Below are positions 34,167 through 43,037 of a DNA stretch of 64,000 nucleotides, one piece after another. Source of the stretch: CAMUQR01 sp963539845 (lineage in GTDB: Bacteria > Patescibacteriota > Saccharimonadia > Saccharimonadales > Saccharimonadaceae). The notes under the pieces were generated by a model, which had not been told where the DNA came from, did no database searches, and saw nothing but the letters and a program-made list of their open reading frames with translations. Position numbers and translations under genes: made by a program. The DNA lies in NCBI GenBank assembly GCA_963539845.1, contig CAUTML010000001.1, positions 336,329 through 400,328 of the forward strand, given 5' to 3'. Each line of letters begins with the position of its first letter. Position 1 is the stretch's first letter.

Positions 34167-34929
34167 GATTTAGTACCTCCTTTGCGAGAGCTTTATAACT
34201 TTTTGCACCTTTTGAAAAACGATCATATACGCCAATTGGCACGCCGTGACTTGGGGCCTCGGCTAAGCGAATATTACGCGGAATGACGGTTTTAAACACT
34301 TTTGAATTAAAATATTTTTTGATTTCGGTAATCACCTGCGCTGACAGCACCGTGCGTGAATCCACCATGGTTGGCAACACACCGAGGATTTCGAGGTTTG
34401 GGTTCATACCACTTTTGATAATTTTCATAGTTTCTAGTAACTGCCCCAGCCCTTCGAGCGCATAAAACTCAGTTTGGACTGGCATAATCATATAATCAGC
34501 TGATATCAAGCCATTTACCGTCAGTAAACTCAAGCTTGGCGGACAATCAATAATAATAAAATCATATTGGTTGCGAATTTCATTGATGGCGGTTTTTAAG
34601 CGACGGAATTTATTGTTAGTTTTAGCTAAATCAACTTCGGTATTGGCTAGCGTCGACAGCGTCGGCGCCACCGACAGCCCCTCATAGTCGGTCTGCTGAA
34701 TCACGGTACTAATCGGTGTATCGCCGATAATCACATCACTCATCGAAGCCCCTAATTCATGTTTATTCACTCCCAAGCCACTCGAGGCGTTACCTTGAGG
34801 ATCAAAGTCAATCAATAGCACCTCGCGCTTCAATTTTGATAAATAATAAGCCAAGTTAATTGAGGTGGTAGTCTTCCCAACGCCACCTTTTTGATTTGTA
34901 ATCGCAATTACTACCGCTTCCCGTTCCAT
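34156..34929 (-). CDS. parA: Chromosome partitioning ATPase ParA
   Basis: ParA (about 257 residues) is a deviant-Walker ATPase that moves ParB-bound origins. KGGVGKTTTSINLAYYLS is the Walker A motif with the signature Lys, LLIDFDPQGNASSGLG is the A' box, and FIIIDCPPSLSLLTVN is Walker B. ATG 34929 is chosen because TAAAAT ends 7 nt before it with TTTAAA 17 nt upstream; longer frames to 34980 would run through the promoter. The mRNA is probably leaderless. It forms an operon with parB. Confidence 0.96.
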   Translation of the reverse strand: MEREAVVIAITNQKGGVGKTTTSINLAYYLSKLKREVLLIDFDPQGNASSGLGVNKHELGASMSDVIIGDTPISTVIQQTDYEGLSVAPTLSTLANTEVDLAKTNNKFRRLKTAINEIRNQYDFIIIDCPPSLSLLTVNGLISADYMIMPVQTEFYALEGLGQLLETMKIIKSGMNPNLEILGVLPTMVDSRTVLSAQVITEIKKYFNSKVFKTVIPRNIRLAEAPSHGVPIGVYDRFSKGAKSYKALAKEVLNRVK

Positions 34930-34936
34930 AACTAAC

Positions 34937-34965
34937 ATTTTACCACAAAGCAGAAGCTTTTTAAA
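34937..34965 (-). promoter_or_regulatory. Promoter giving a leaderless parA mRNA
   Basis: On the minus strand TTTAAA (34965-34960), 17 nt ending in TGG and TAAAAT (34942-34937) end 7 nt before ATG 34929. Confidence 0.75.
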
Positions 34966-34982
34966 ACTTTTTACCAACAAAA

Positions 34983-35030
34983 AAATCGCCCGACGTAGTC
35001 ACAACGTAGTAACAATCTTCCGGGCGATTT
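34983..35030 (-). terminator. Terminator of rplU
   Basis: AAATCGCCCG pairs perfectly with CGGGCGATTT across a 28-nt loop containing two ACGTAG copies; a T-run follows on the minus strand. Confidence 0.85.
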
Positions 35031-35039
35031 GTGAATCAA

Positions 35040-35348
35040 TTATTTGATCGATTTGATGGTGATTTGAGAGTACTTTTGGCGATGTCCGATTTCTTTATGA
35101 ACACGTTTTTTAGCCTTGTAGCGGATAACGCGCAATTTGTCACCTTTTTGCATTTCGGGATCAACCACAGCCTTAACTTTTACACCTTTTACGACTGGTT
35201 GACCTACAGCGGTCTTGTCACCATCAATCGTAAGAAGCGCATCAAGTTCGAGCTCTTTAGTACCTTCAGGGAGGAGATCCACCCAGAGGGTCTCACCTTC
35301 AGTGACAATATACTGTTTGCCACTGACCTTGATAACTGCTTTCTTCAT
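35040..35348 (-). CDS. rplU: 50S ribosomal protein L21
   Basis: bL21 (102 residues) binds 23S rRNA with L20. KKAVIKVSGKQYIVTEGETL at the N-terminus and VIRYKAKKRVHKEIGHRQKY near the end are family signatures. AAAGGAAAG lies before the ATG. The usual partner rpmA (L27) does not follow; a terminator ends the unit at once, so L27 must be encoded elsewhere. Confidence 0.97.
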   Translation of the reverse strand: MKKAVIKVSGKQYIVTEGETLWVDLLPEGTKELELDALLTIDGDKTAVGQPVVKGVKVKAVVDPEMQKGDKLRVIRYKAKKRVHKEIGHRQKYSQITIKSIK

Positions 35349-35421
35349 TAATCTTTCCTTTTTTAAAAAATATCAGGCTATATTATATCAAACTTTTACA
35401 AAATTGACAAGAGGCGCTCGA

Positions 35422-36246
35422 CTAGTTGTTGTGACCCTCGACCACCACACGATTAGCATGCACCCAGCCTTCGACTGTACCGCCGTCAAGATAGACGCCT
35501 TCAGCTGAAACAACTTTCAGTGCCTGACCGCTACTAACGTAATCATTTAACGGCACAGTGATATAATATTCGCCTTGAATGTCATCACGCTCAGCGTAAT
35601 CTTTAATCATCGCCACCGCTTTTGCGTTTAAAACATACTTGCTGATATTGATTAAATTGCTTGGTGCATCCTCCGGCGCTGGTTTTTCAACAATCTGTTT
35701 AAAATTATGCTCAGCATCCAGTTCAATCACACCATAACGTGACACTTCATCAGGCGCCACTTGTGCGCCCAACAGTGCACTGCCCTCACCCGCTTGCTCA
35801 ACCAAACGCGCCACATCGCTCGAACCATCACGATTGTAGATAAAATCATCACCCATTAGCACCAGAACTGGTTCGTCACCGATTTCTTTTGCAACTAGAT
35901 AAATCGGGATCGCTGTACCGTATTTACCGTTCGGATCTTGCTCAATAAAATGAAAATTAATACCAGCCGGTGGTGTCACCGCCTCGAGATATTTTTCTTT
36001 GCCATTAGCTTTGAGGTATTCTTCAAGCTTTTGGTTACGAGAATAAAAACTTTTGACTTGGGTTGAACCCTCAGACACTACAAAATAAATATCAGTAATA
36101 CCGGCTTTAATACAGTCCTCTACCACGTAGTCAATAATCGGTCGATTGCCAACCGGTAGCATGCATTTTTCGATTGTTTTAGTAATTGGCAGACGCCGAG
36201 TTCCCCAACCAGCCACAGGGATAATTGCTTTAGTAATTTTCTTCAT
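35422..36246 (-). CDS. galU: UTP--glucose-1-phosphate uridylyltransferase
   Basis: This 274-residue nucleotidyltransferase makes UDP-glucose. AGWGTRRLPITKTIEKCMLP is the nucleotide-binding loop (the family norm is AGLGTR.LP.TK), VLMGDDFIYN binds metal, and EKPAPEDAPSNL and GEYYITVPLNDY follow. UDP-glucose could feed the two glycosyltransferases at 7346-9627. TACAAT with a TGA extension ends 6 nt before ATG 36246 and no ribosome binding site is seen, so the mRNA is probably leaderless. Confidence 0.95.
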   Translation of the reverse strand: MKKITKAIIPVAGWGTRRLPITKTIEKCMLPVGNRPIIDYVVEDCIKAGITDIYFVVSEGSTQVKSFYSRNQKLEEYLKANGKEKYLEAVTPPAGINFHFIEQDPNGKYGTAIPIYLVAKEIGDEPVLVLMGDDFIYNRDGSSDVARLVEQAGEGSALLGAQVAPDEVSRYGVIELDAEHNFKQIVEKPAPEDAPSNLINISKYVLNAKAVAMIKDYAERDDIQGEYYITVPLNDYVSSGQALKVVSAEGVYLDGGTVEGWVHANRVVVEGHNN

Positions 36247-36252
36247 ACTGTC

Positions 36253-36258
36253 ATTGTA
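36253..36258 (-). promoter_or_regulatory. -10 box giving a leaderless galU mRNA
   Basis: On the minus strand TGA-TACAAT ends 6 nt before ATG 36246. The -35 region is TAGATA, a weak match at 17 nt. Confidence 0.6.
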
Positions 36259-36291
36259 TCACACCCAGGTTAAACTATCTAACCCGATCAA

Positions 36292-36328
36292 AACCCCACT
36301 GCTAGCTAACCAGAGTGGGTTTTTTTTG
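36292..36328 (-). terminator. Terminator of the LPSTG surface protein gene
   Basis: AACCCCACT pairs with AGTGGGTT, flanked by A and T runs, 16 nt after the stop at 36344. Confidence 0.75.
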
Positions 36329-36343
36329 GATAATTATTGATTG

Positions 36344-37714
36344 TTATTTTTTGTCGGTTGACTGTAGTGTTATCACCTCCTTTGTTGGTTGATCGCTAAT
36401 TTTCATCTCAATTGAACCGTTGTTTGTGATCCGTTTTTTAATTTCTTGTTGCGACTTATACCAGTAAATTACTGAAGCTGTAATTAGCAGTAAACCGATC
36501 ATGCTAATAGCGATTTCGGCCGGACCAGTGCTTGGCAGCTCACCCGGATTGTTGGGCGTTGGTTTGTTAGGGGTTGGCTGATTAGGCGTTGGTTGATTTG
36601 GTTGGGGTTTTTCTGGGGTACAACCAGTTTTGGTCACCACCACATCCGCTACGTCTTCGAGATTACCCTCTTTGGTATAAATCACCACCCGGTTACGAAA
36701 GATATTATCACCACAGATCTTGAGCTGGTCATTAGTCGGCATGGTGGCGCTAAATTTCATAAAAGCATTAGCGCCAGACGCATAATCACCAATTTTTAAA
36801 CCGGCTCCGTTAAATAAAGCTTCCTGATTGTTAATTTGAACAGCATTCGGATTGTGAGCGTTTTTTAGCATTAAGCTTGAACCGATAGCGTTGACGCTAT
36901 TTGGCAAAAAGTCTTTGACGATCACACCGGTTTGAGTAGCCTGACCAGTATTTTTATACATCAATTGATACTCAACTTTTTCGCCAGGATTGACTTTGAT
37001 CTGTTTTGACCACTTTTTTTCGCCAGACTTGCGAACTTGTTTTTGGATATTAAAGCTAGCCTGTTTTTGAGTTTGAATTTTAACCTTAAAGGTCAAAATA
37101 CCACTGTATTCAAAACAACCCGGCAATCGACCATCCATTTTGTTATAGCCGATCAGCGCCCCCCTGTTAGTTACTAAATCATCAGAGATGTTAAAACCAG
37201 GGTTAGGGTTAACGTTGTTTTTAAAACGAGCCGAACCAGCGACATAAGCAATATTAAACAGTTTATCGCTTCGAAAAATCACATCATCGTAAACTTCTTT
37301 TGGTTTAGCGTTATTAGCCGAAATAAACGCGCCTAAGCGAATTTCTTTAGCGGTGTTAGTTGGCAAACTAACTCGTACGCGAGTATTTTCAGCTACTAGA
37401 TTTAAATTAGCAGAAGCGTTGTTGTGCACATAAACCCGCACCAAATATTCGTCATCATGAGTGACATTAACATAAGTATCACTCCAACCGCCAGCGCTGG
37501 TATTACTCGACGGCTTAGCTAGCGTAAAATTACGCTCATCACCATAATTAGGATTATTAGTAATCGAGTTAAAAGTGATAAAATCAGCCGGTTTTTTAAT
37601 ACTAAAAGTGTTGCGCTCTGGGTAATAAGCCAGCGCGCTAGCTAACGGCATTCCGACAACGATGCCGATCGCTAGCAAAGTAGCTTTTAGGTTGGTGTGT
37701 TTGTTTTGTTTCAT
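36344..37714 (-). CDS. Surface protein with DUF11-type repeat and LPSTG sorting motif
   Basis: This 456-residue exported protein has a signal peptide (about 1-28, LLAIGIVVGMPLASALAYYP). An unrecognised beta-rich region (about 30-215) follows. Next is a DUF11/conserved-repeat-type domain (about 220-350, INPGEKVEYQLMYKNTGQAT) and a Pro/Asn-rich spacer built from QPTPNQPTPN units. The end has GELPSTG, a hydrophobic helix (EIAISMIGLLLITASVIYWY) and basic residues, as in sortase substrates, but about 40 further residues follow the helix, which is unusual. It lies 26 nt after the coiled-coil gene at 37741, with AAAGGAT before the ATG. Confidence 0.85.
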   Translation of the reverse strand: MKQNKHTNLKATLLAIGIVVGMPLASALAYYPERNTFSIKKPADFITFNSITNNPNYGDERNFTLAKPSSNTSAGGWSDTYVNVTHDDEYLVRVYVHNNASANLNLVAENTRVRVSLPTNTAKEIRLGAFISANNAKPKEVYDDVIFRSDKLFNIAYVAGSARFKNNVNPNPGFNISDDLVTNRGALIGYNKMDGRLPGCFEYSGILTFKVKIQTQKQASFNIQKQVRKSGEKKWSKQIKVNPGEKVEYQLMYKNTGQATQTGVIVKDFLPNSVNAIGSSLMLKNAHNPNAVQINNQEALFNGAGLKIGDYASGANAFMKFSATMPTNDQLKICGDNIFRNRVVIYTKEGNLEDVADVVVTKTGCTPEKPQPNQPTPNQPTPNKPTPNNPGELPSTGPAEIAISMIGLLLITASVIYWYKSQQEIKKRITNNGSIEMKISDQPTKEVITLQSTDKK

Positions 37715-37740
37715 AATTATCCTTTCTGTGTTTGGTTAGT

Positions 37741-40017
37741 TTAAAAGCCGTCAACTTCGCCGGTGACTACGCCTGAGTCTTGAGATTGTCCGGGTTGAGG
37801 GGTGGTTTCTATTGGTTGGGCGTTTTGAGCTACTTCTTCGTAAGATTTGTTAACTTCGCCGACGCCAGTTTGGTTTTCCTCAATGGTGGCTTTTTCTTGG
37901 CTACTTAAGTTATTGTAACTGTTGTTTAAATTCTCGATGTTTTTTTCAATTTCCTGTTTAGCTTCGGTCATTTTTTGTTGGTCAACGGTGTTTTCGGGAG
38001 CGCTTGGGGCTTGGTAGATGTTCTCGGTTACGTCTTCCGACGGTCGCAAGCCACCACTGTCAACTCGCTGGTCGCCCATTTTGTCCTGATCGCTTAAGTT
38101 TGGATTAACGTTAATGTCGAGCGAAGGATCTTTAGGTTGGACTATTGTTTCGGGTGGAGTTTCCGGAGGGGTAATCGGCGGAACGATTGGTGGAACAATC
38201 GGTGGGGTTTCCGGAGTCTCAGGTGGAATTTCCGGTGGGGTTTCTGGAGTTGGGTCCTCATCTGGAGGAATTGGGTTCTCATCTGGAGGAATTGGGTCCT
38301 CATCTGGAGGGATTGGGTCCTCATCTGGAGGAATAAGTAAAGTAGTTTTTTTATGCATTTTAAGAACAATCACGTTAGCACAATGTTCAAGATAAATCAG
38401 CTTATCACCGCCATCAAGTGTCAACTGCAGTGCGTCACCGCCGCCACCCTGGCCAATTGCCAATTTTTCTTTTGAATCGGTTCGGTCAATATATTTATAA
38501 ACGTTAAAAGTTCCTTTGGTAATTGAAGTCATACCGAACTCTGCGTTCTCTACAATATCTAAGAAAGCATCGTAGTTTTTACCAAATAAGTCCGGATTAT
38601 TCTTCATTTGATCAACCGATTGATTGATTTGATCTGGGGTTCGGGCGATTGCTTCATTACCATTAGCGTCAATATATTTCAATTCAAAACCAGCCAATTC
38701 GTGCATCGCCAATGATGCCACCAATTCCGGTGAATAATAACTGGCTTTTTTGACATATTCAAACTTTTGACCGGCAGTCTCGCCCTTTATTCCAGGGAAC
38801 ATATCGAATTTACCATCTCGCTGATTATCAATAATGGTGCCGACTTCATAATCATATTCGATATCGTCACCCGGTTTGTGATTTGCGTATTCTTGGCTAG
38901 CCAAAAAGTCGTCATAAGAAGTAATTTTTTCATTAACTCCCTGATCTACTTCGGCATTCTCACCGTTGTTAAAATTAATGTCTAAGCCTTCTAGAACTTC
39001 AGGAGTTTTTGGATTATCTACCATTGCCTGAGCCTTAGGGGTGTTGTCGTATTGGTTATTGTTTGCTAAATCAGGCCCTTCAGCATACATAACGCTATTT
39101 CCGCCCGAGAAAAGTCCCCCGCCCATCGTCAATAACATTACTGCAATGGCAACTGTTTTTTTATAAAAAGGACTCTTTCTGATTTTTTCTACTATTTTAT
39201 CAGAGAGCGATGGATCATTCTCGTCTTGCAATTGATCAACCGCTACCGCAAAACCATCACCCTCCGACGAAAAACTCGCCACGACAGCCCGAGCAAGATC
39301 TTCTTTGCTGATTTTGCCTTGCTCGTAGGCTTTAAACTGATTCACGACAGACTCAGCGTTATCAACTTCTCGAGCCGCTTTCCAATCAGCTACTCTTTGC
39401 AAATACGCCTCACGATCAGTCGCGTCGATAATTTCATTGATGATTTGATCAGTAAAAACCTCGCCATCTTGTTCGCTCAATTCAAATAATCGATCATTAA
39501 GCAAATCTTCTTTTTGCAATAATTGTTTTTGCATGGACTGATATTGCGGATCAGCATTCATAAAATCTACAAAATCAACCGCTAAACCGTGCTTAACGCC
39601 TTCTTCATATTTCGACTTTAGTTCCTCAACATAAGCTTTCTGTGATTGCTTAAACTCGCCAATTTGCTGAGCATAACTCATCAAACCTTCAACCCGAGGA
39701 TCATCTTGGTTCTCACGGTGTTTTTGAAGCTGTTCTTGCTCAGCCAGCTGTTGTTGATGCATGGTTTCTTGATAGTCAGCTTGGGCTTTATTTTGGTCAA
39801 AAATCTCCAAAGGATCATGCTCAGGACGTTCTGACATGGTTTTAAGATGTTCTTCATAAGCCAAACCCTCTTCTAGTCGAGCCTTAGCCTCATCTGAAAA
39901 ATCAACAATCCCAGCTGTTTCACCATAGACAGCTTTCTCAAATTCTTCAGCTTCTTTTTTTAATTTGTTTTGCTCGAAATTGTCGAATCGTTCGCGAGCG
40001 GTGGGCATTTTTTCCAT
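37741..40017 (-). CDS. Large coiled-coil membrane protein with Pro-rich repeats, unknown
   Basis: This 758-residue protein is not recognised. Residues 1-280 are charged and helical, with coiled-coil character (EEFEKAVYGE, QQLAEQEQLQKHRENQ). One membrane helix lies at about 288-310 (TVAIAVMLLTMGGGLFSGG), so most of the C-terminal part should be outside. An extracellular domain (about 330-560) precedes a run of PPDEDPI units and PPETPPIVPP-like sequence (about 562-640), then a Gln/Asn-rich helical tail. The PPDEDPI units come from a 21-nt tandem repeat. AAAGGAAACC precedes the ATG. A role linking cytoplasm to cell surface is a guess. Confidence 0.75.
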   Translation of the reverse strand: MEKMPTARERFDNFEQNKLKKEAEEFEKAVYGETAGIVDFSDEAKARLEEGLAYEEHLKTMSERPEHDPLEIFDQNKAQADYQETMHQQQLAEQEQLQKHRENQDDPRVEGLMSYAQQIGEFKQSQKAYVEELKSKYEEGVKHGLAVDFVDFMNADPQYQSMQKQLLQKEDLLNDRLFELSEQDGEVFTDQIINEIIDATDREAYLQRVADWKAAREVDNAESVVNQFKAYEQGKISKEDLARAVVASFSSEGDGFAVAVDQLQDENDPSLSDKIVEKIRKSPFYKKTVAIAVMLLTMGGGLFSGGNSVMYAEGPDLANNNQYDNTPKAQAMVDNPKTPEVLEGLDINFNNGENAEVDQGVNEKITSYDDFLASQEYANHKPGDDIEYDYEVGTIIDNQRDGKFDMFPGIKGETAGQKFEYVKKASYYSPELVASLAMHELAGFELKYIDANGNEAIARTPDQINQSVDQMKNNPDLFGKNYDAFLDIVENAEFGMTSITKGTFNVYKYIDRTDSKEKLAIGQGGGGDALQLTLDGGDKLIYLEHCANVIVLKMHKKTTLLIPPDEDPIPPDEDPIPPDENPIPPDEDPTPETPPEIPPETPETPPIVPPIVPPITPPETPPETIVQPKDPSLDINVNPNLSDQDKMGDQRVDSGGLRPSEDVTENIYQAPSAPENTVDQQKMTEAKQEIEKNIENLNNSYNNLSSQEKATIEENQTGVGEVNKSYEEVAQNAQPIETTPQPGQSQDSGVVTGEVDGF
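38255..38335 (-). repeat. 21-nt tandem repeat, four copies, encoding PPDEDPI
   Basis: Units of 21 nt (plus strand TCCTCATCTGGAGGAATTGG plus one G) repeat nearly four times with one or two changes each. Copy number is open to slippage and would stretch or shorten the surface stalk in steps of seven residues. Confidence 0.9.
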
Positions 40018-40067
40018 GAGGTTTCCTTTTTTGTTGATTTTTGTATTGTTGATGGTTGATATTAATA

Positions 40068-40208
40068 TTATGTCAAAAGATTGAGCGCTTGTCTAGCGAT
40101 AAATCGCTTTTGCTCTTCACTCAATTGGTAATCGAGACGTTCCTCAGAGGCTTCAGTCTCTAGATTTTCGATTGTATTATGTGGGATGGTGAATTGTTCC
40201 ACTGACAT
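40068..40208 (-). CDS. Small unknown helical protein (46 residues)
   Basis: ATG 40208 opens a 46-residue frame, MSVEQFTIPHNTIENLETEA followed by SEERLDYQLSEEQKRFIARQ and ALNLLT. It is acidic in the first half and amphipathic-helical in the second, with no membrane segment. AGGAT lies about 10 nt upstream, and a near-consensus promoter (40256-40284) gives a leader of about 40 nt. It is the first gene before the 758-residue coiled-coil protein, 50 nt away, and probably co-transcribed with it. The function is unknown. Confidence 0.6.
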   Translation of the reverse strand: MSVEQFTIPHNTIENLETEASEERLDYQLSEEQKRFIARQALNLLT

Positions 40209-40255
40209 TTTTATTAAATCCTGTTTTGTTTGTTTTTTATTGTAACTATACTTTC

Positions 40256-40284
40256 AGTGTAGCATAATCTTTATGTTTTGTCAA
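40256..40284 (-). promoter_or_regulatory. Promoter of the surface-protein cluster
   Basis: On the minus strand TTGACA (40284-40279), 17 nt ending in TGC and TACACT (40261-40256) predict a start near 40249. Confidence 0.8.
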
Positions 40285-40306
40285 TACTATTGTAAAATAT
40301 ATCTTT

Positions 40307-40331
40307 AAAAACACCCTTGTTGGGTGTTTTT
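40307..40331 (-). terminator. Terminator of the ftsZ unit
   Basis: AAAAACACCC pairs with GGGTGTTTTT across TTGTT, just after the stop at 40336. Confidence 0.9.
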
Positions 40332-40335
40332 AAAA

Positions 40336-40596
40336 CTAGCGATCATAATAACTAACCTGATCCATCAACGGTAACGGACGCCCTCGCCACATCTGTTGCA
40401 TCTGACCAGAATCAGAGATGGCCATGATTGTCGGATACTCAACCACTCCGTAAGCCCGACAAAAACTCTCGCCATCGCGCGATTCCGGATCAATTTCTTC
40501 AATTGTTTTGCCTGTGAAATGTTGATAATCGCGTAAATAATCGCGCACTTCTCGAGCGTAATCAGAAGCCGTCTTATAAATCACCACTATCCGCAT
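40336..40596 (-). CDS. Thioredoxin-fold protein without active-site cysteines
   Basis: This 86-residue protein looks like a thioredoxin/glutaredoxin fold: strand MRIVVIYKTAS, helix DYAREVRDYLRDYQ, the cis-Pro-type loop in VVEYPTIMAISDSGQ and a final strand and helix. The CxxC active site is absent; the equivalent place reads KTASDYA, and the only Cys is in ESFCRAYG. Redox activity is therefore unlikely, and a binding role is more plausible. It starts 3 nt after ftsZ and ends the ftsA-ftsZ run, so a link to division is possible. Confidence 0.65.
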   Translation of the reverse strand: MRIVVIYKTASDYAREVRDYLRDYQHFTGKTIEEIDPESRDGESFCRAYGVVEYPTIMAISDSGQMQQMWRGRPLPLMDQVSYYDR

Positions 40597-40599
40597 AAT

Positions 40600-41796
40600 T
40601 TAGCGCTTATCCTTGCGCCGACGCAAAAACGGTGGCGTGTCCAATTCGTCTTCAGACAAATCCCAAACTCCGCCTTCGTTGGTTTTGTCTTGAAATTCCT
40701 CATGAGCTCGCTCGTCGGTCGTTTTGTTGTTTAATTCTAAATCAATCGAACGAGCCATATCTTCATCAAATTCGGGCGCTGGTTCAGCTGGTTGATCAGA
40801 ATCGGTCTTGGCTGGTTCGTCTTCAGTTGGATTGTGATACATCGAATCAAAACCTGTCGCCACCACAGTTACGATAATTTCATCTTCTAATTCTGGTTTA
40901 AGGGTAGCGCCAAAGATAATATTAGCATCTGGCGACACCGCCGAGGTAATTAGCTCAGCCGCGTCTTGGACTTCGCTCATACTCATATCATAGCCACCGG
41001 TAATATTAAACAACACTCCGCGCGCACCATCAATTGATACTTCAATCAGCGGTGATTCAATCGCCTGCTTGGCGGCCTCGACAGCCCGATTTTCGCCACT
41101 AGCTCGCCCGATCCCCATCAGAGCTGAGCCAGCGTTGCTCATAATTGCTTTAACGTCAGCAAAGTCCAAGTTAATCAAACCATGTTCAGTAATTAAATCA
41201 GAAATCCCTTGCACGCCCTGACGCAACACATCATCGGCAATTTTAAAAGTCTCAAGCAGTGGCGTACGGCGATCGATCGTCTGCAACAGACGATCATTCG
41301 GGATGGTGATTAGAGTATCAACTTGGCGACGCAATTGATCAATCGCCCACTCGGCGTTGGTTTTGCGTTTAATGCCTTCAAACGAGAACGGTCGAGTAGT
41401 GACACCAACCACCAAGATACCGAGCTCACGCGCCACTTCAGCCACCACATGCCCCGCGCCCGAACCAGTACCGCCACCAGCGCCAAAGGTCACAAAAATC
41501 ATATCGGCGCCTTTAAGAGCTTCTTTGATATCTTCTCGAGATTCTTCAGCCGCCATTTCACCTTTTGATGGATCAGCTCCAGCCCCTAAACCGTGCGTAG
41601 CTTCGCGTCCGAGGTAAATTTTGACATCAGCCAGCGAATTATGTAGCGCCTGAGCGTCAGTGTTCATAGCAATAAATTCCACGCCGTTTAATTGGGCTTC
41701 TTTCATACGATTAACTGCTGAACCGCCGGCACCACCAATTCCCACCACTTTGATATTGGCGAAAGTTTCAATTTCTGTCGGTTTAATTTCTGGCAT
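40600..41796 (-). CDS. ftsZ: Cell division GTPase FtsZ
   Basis: FtsZ (398 residues) polymerises into the division ring. The tubulin signature is FGAGGGTGSGAGHV near residue 105, with GIGGAGGSAVNRM at the N-terminus and NADVKAIMSN-like T7 loop sequence (LDFADVKAIMSNAGSALMGI). An acidic linker of about 60 residues leads to the C-terminal peptide DTPPFLRRRKDKR, the likely FtsA-binding tail. GGGAGA lies before the ATG, 28 nt after ftsA. Confidence 0.97.
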   Translation of the reverse strand: MPEIKPTEIETFANIKVVGIGGAGGSAVNRMKEAQLNGVEFIAMNTDAQALHNSLADVKIYLGREATHGLGAGADPSKGEMAAEESREDIKEALKGADMIFVTFGAGGGTGSGAGHVVAEVARELGILVVGVTTRPFSFEGIKRKTNAEWAIDQLRRQVDTLITIPNDRLLQTIDRRTPLLETFKIADDVLRQGVQGISDLITEHGLINLDFADVKAIMSNAGSALMGIGRASGENRAVEAAKQAIESPLIEVSIDGARGVLFNITGGYDMSMSEVQDAAELITSAVSPDANIIFGATLKPELEDEIIVTVVATGFDSMYHNPTEDEPAKTDSDQPAEPAPEFDEDMARSIDLELNNKTTDERAHEEFQDKTNEGGVWDLSEDELDTPPFLRRRKDKR

Positions 41797-41824
41797 TATG
41801 TCTCCCTTTTTCTCTCGTTATCTT

Positions 41825-43030
41825 TTATTTTTTAAATAATTTCTTCAAACCGCCAAACAAGCCACCGCTAGCTTTTGGTTCAGTTATCTGGTCGGTATTA
41901 TAAGCCTCCAGATCATACAACATCAAGCCTACCGCTGTCATGTATTCTGGGCCAGTGATTTTGTCGCTCAAACCACGGAATTGATGCTGACAATTAGCGA
42001 TATGAGTAACCAAACCAAGCGCATTTTTAACATAATTATCAATGCCAGCTAGTTTAGCGCCACCGCCAGTCAGCACTACTCCACTCGGTAACTTACCAGC
42101 ATAACCTGATTCATGCAATTTATCGTTAACCATTTCAAAAATTTCTTTAAGGCGCATATCAACAATTTCATCAATATCCGCTTGATCAAATTCATAAGTT
42201 TGCTTATTGTGCTTGACCGAGACTTTTTTAGTTTTGTCGCTGAAGACCGCACTAGCCCGAGTCAGTTTCACGACCTCAGCCAGCTCCGGATCGATTTGCA
42301 ATCCAAGCGCTAAATCATTGGTGACGTTGTTAGCACCAACTGGCAACACCGCCAGATACTGTAAATCACCCCCTTCATAAATTGCAATTCCCGTGGTTGA
42401 TGCCCCTAGTTCTAGGAGCATTACACCGTTTTCGCATTGTTTTTCGTTCAAAACTGCTCGAGCGGACGCCTCAGACGACACTACTACTCGAGATGGCGTC
42501 ACTTCAGCTAAACTAGCAACCCTACGCAATCCATCAAGATGTGGCGTCAAGGTTGAAATCACGTTAGCTTTAATCTCTAGTCGCGAACCAGTCATACCAA
42601 GCGGATCTTTAATGCCTGCTTGACCATCGAGAATGTAGTCGTGCGGAATAACTTTTAAAATAACCCGATTGTCCGGAATTTTACCAATGGTCGCTAGCTC
42701 TTCAAGACGACGAAGGTCATCAGGGTTAATTTCCTGCCCCGCCACCACAATCATTCCATCGGTTTTGGTGGAAATAATGCTCGAGCCGTTAATATTAACC
42801 GTCGCCGTGTTAATTTCATAACCGGTGGTTTTTTCGACTTGACCTAAAGCCTCGTCAATTGATTTTGACAAACTGGCCATATCCGAGACTACGCCCTTGC
42901 GCATTCCGCTAGTCGGCGTTTCACTGATACCAACGATTGAAATTTGACCATCTTTTACTACACCAGCCAGCACTTTAATACTGCTCGTGCCAACATCAAG
43001 TCCAACAATAACCTTAGAGTCGTTTTCCAT
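41825..43030 (-). CDS. ftsA: Cell division protein FtsA
   Basis: FtsA (401 residues) is an actin-like ATPase that anchors FtsZ to the membrane. GLDVGTSSIKVLAG is the first phosphate loop, LELGASTTGIAIYEGGDLQY the second, and VVLTGGGAKLAG the adenosine motif. The C-terminal GGLFGGLKKLFKK is an amphipathic membrane-targeting helix. ATG 43030 is chosen because TATAAT ends 7 nt before it; the ATG nine bases earlier lies inside the promoter. The mRNA is probably leaderless. Confidence 0.96.
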   Translation of the reverse strand: MENDSKVIVGLDVGTSSIKVLAGVVKDGQISIVGISETPTSGMRKGVVSDMASLSKSIDEALGQVEKTTGYEINTATVNINGSSIISTKTDGMIVVAGQEINPDDLRRLEELATIGKIPDNRVILKVIPHDYILDGQAGIKDPLGMTGSRLEIKANVISTLTPHLDGLRRVASLAEVTPSRVVVSSEASARAVLNEKQCENGVMLLELGASTTGIAIYEGGDLQYLAVLPVGANNVTNDLALGLQIDPELAEVVKLTRASAVFSDKTKKVSVKHNKQTYEFDQADIDEIVDMRLKEIFEMVNDKLHESGYAGKLPSGVVLTGGGAKLAGIDNYVKNALGLVTHIANCQHQFRGLSDKITGPEYMTAVGLMLYDLEAYNTDQITEPKASGGLFGGLKKLFKK

Positions 43031-43037
43031 GGTCTTC

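Noticed and set aside
33240..34929. parS centromere or replication origin near parAB
   Set aside because: No TGTTTCACGTGAAACA-like palindrome, DnaA-box cluster or dnaA gene was seen in the window.
38114..38395. Gly/Ser-rich open frame opposite the 758-residue gene
   Set aside because: It is the complement of the Pro/Glu/Asp repeat and has no ribosome binding site.
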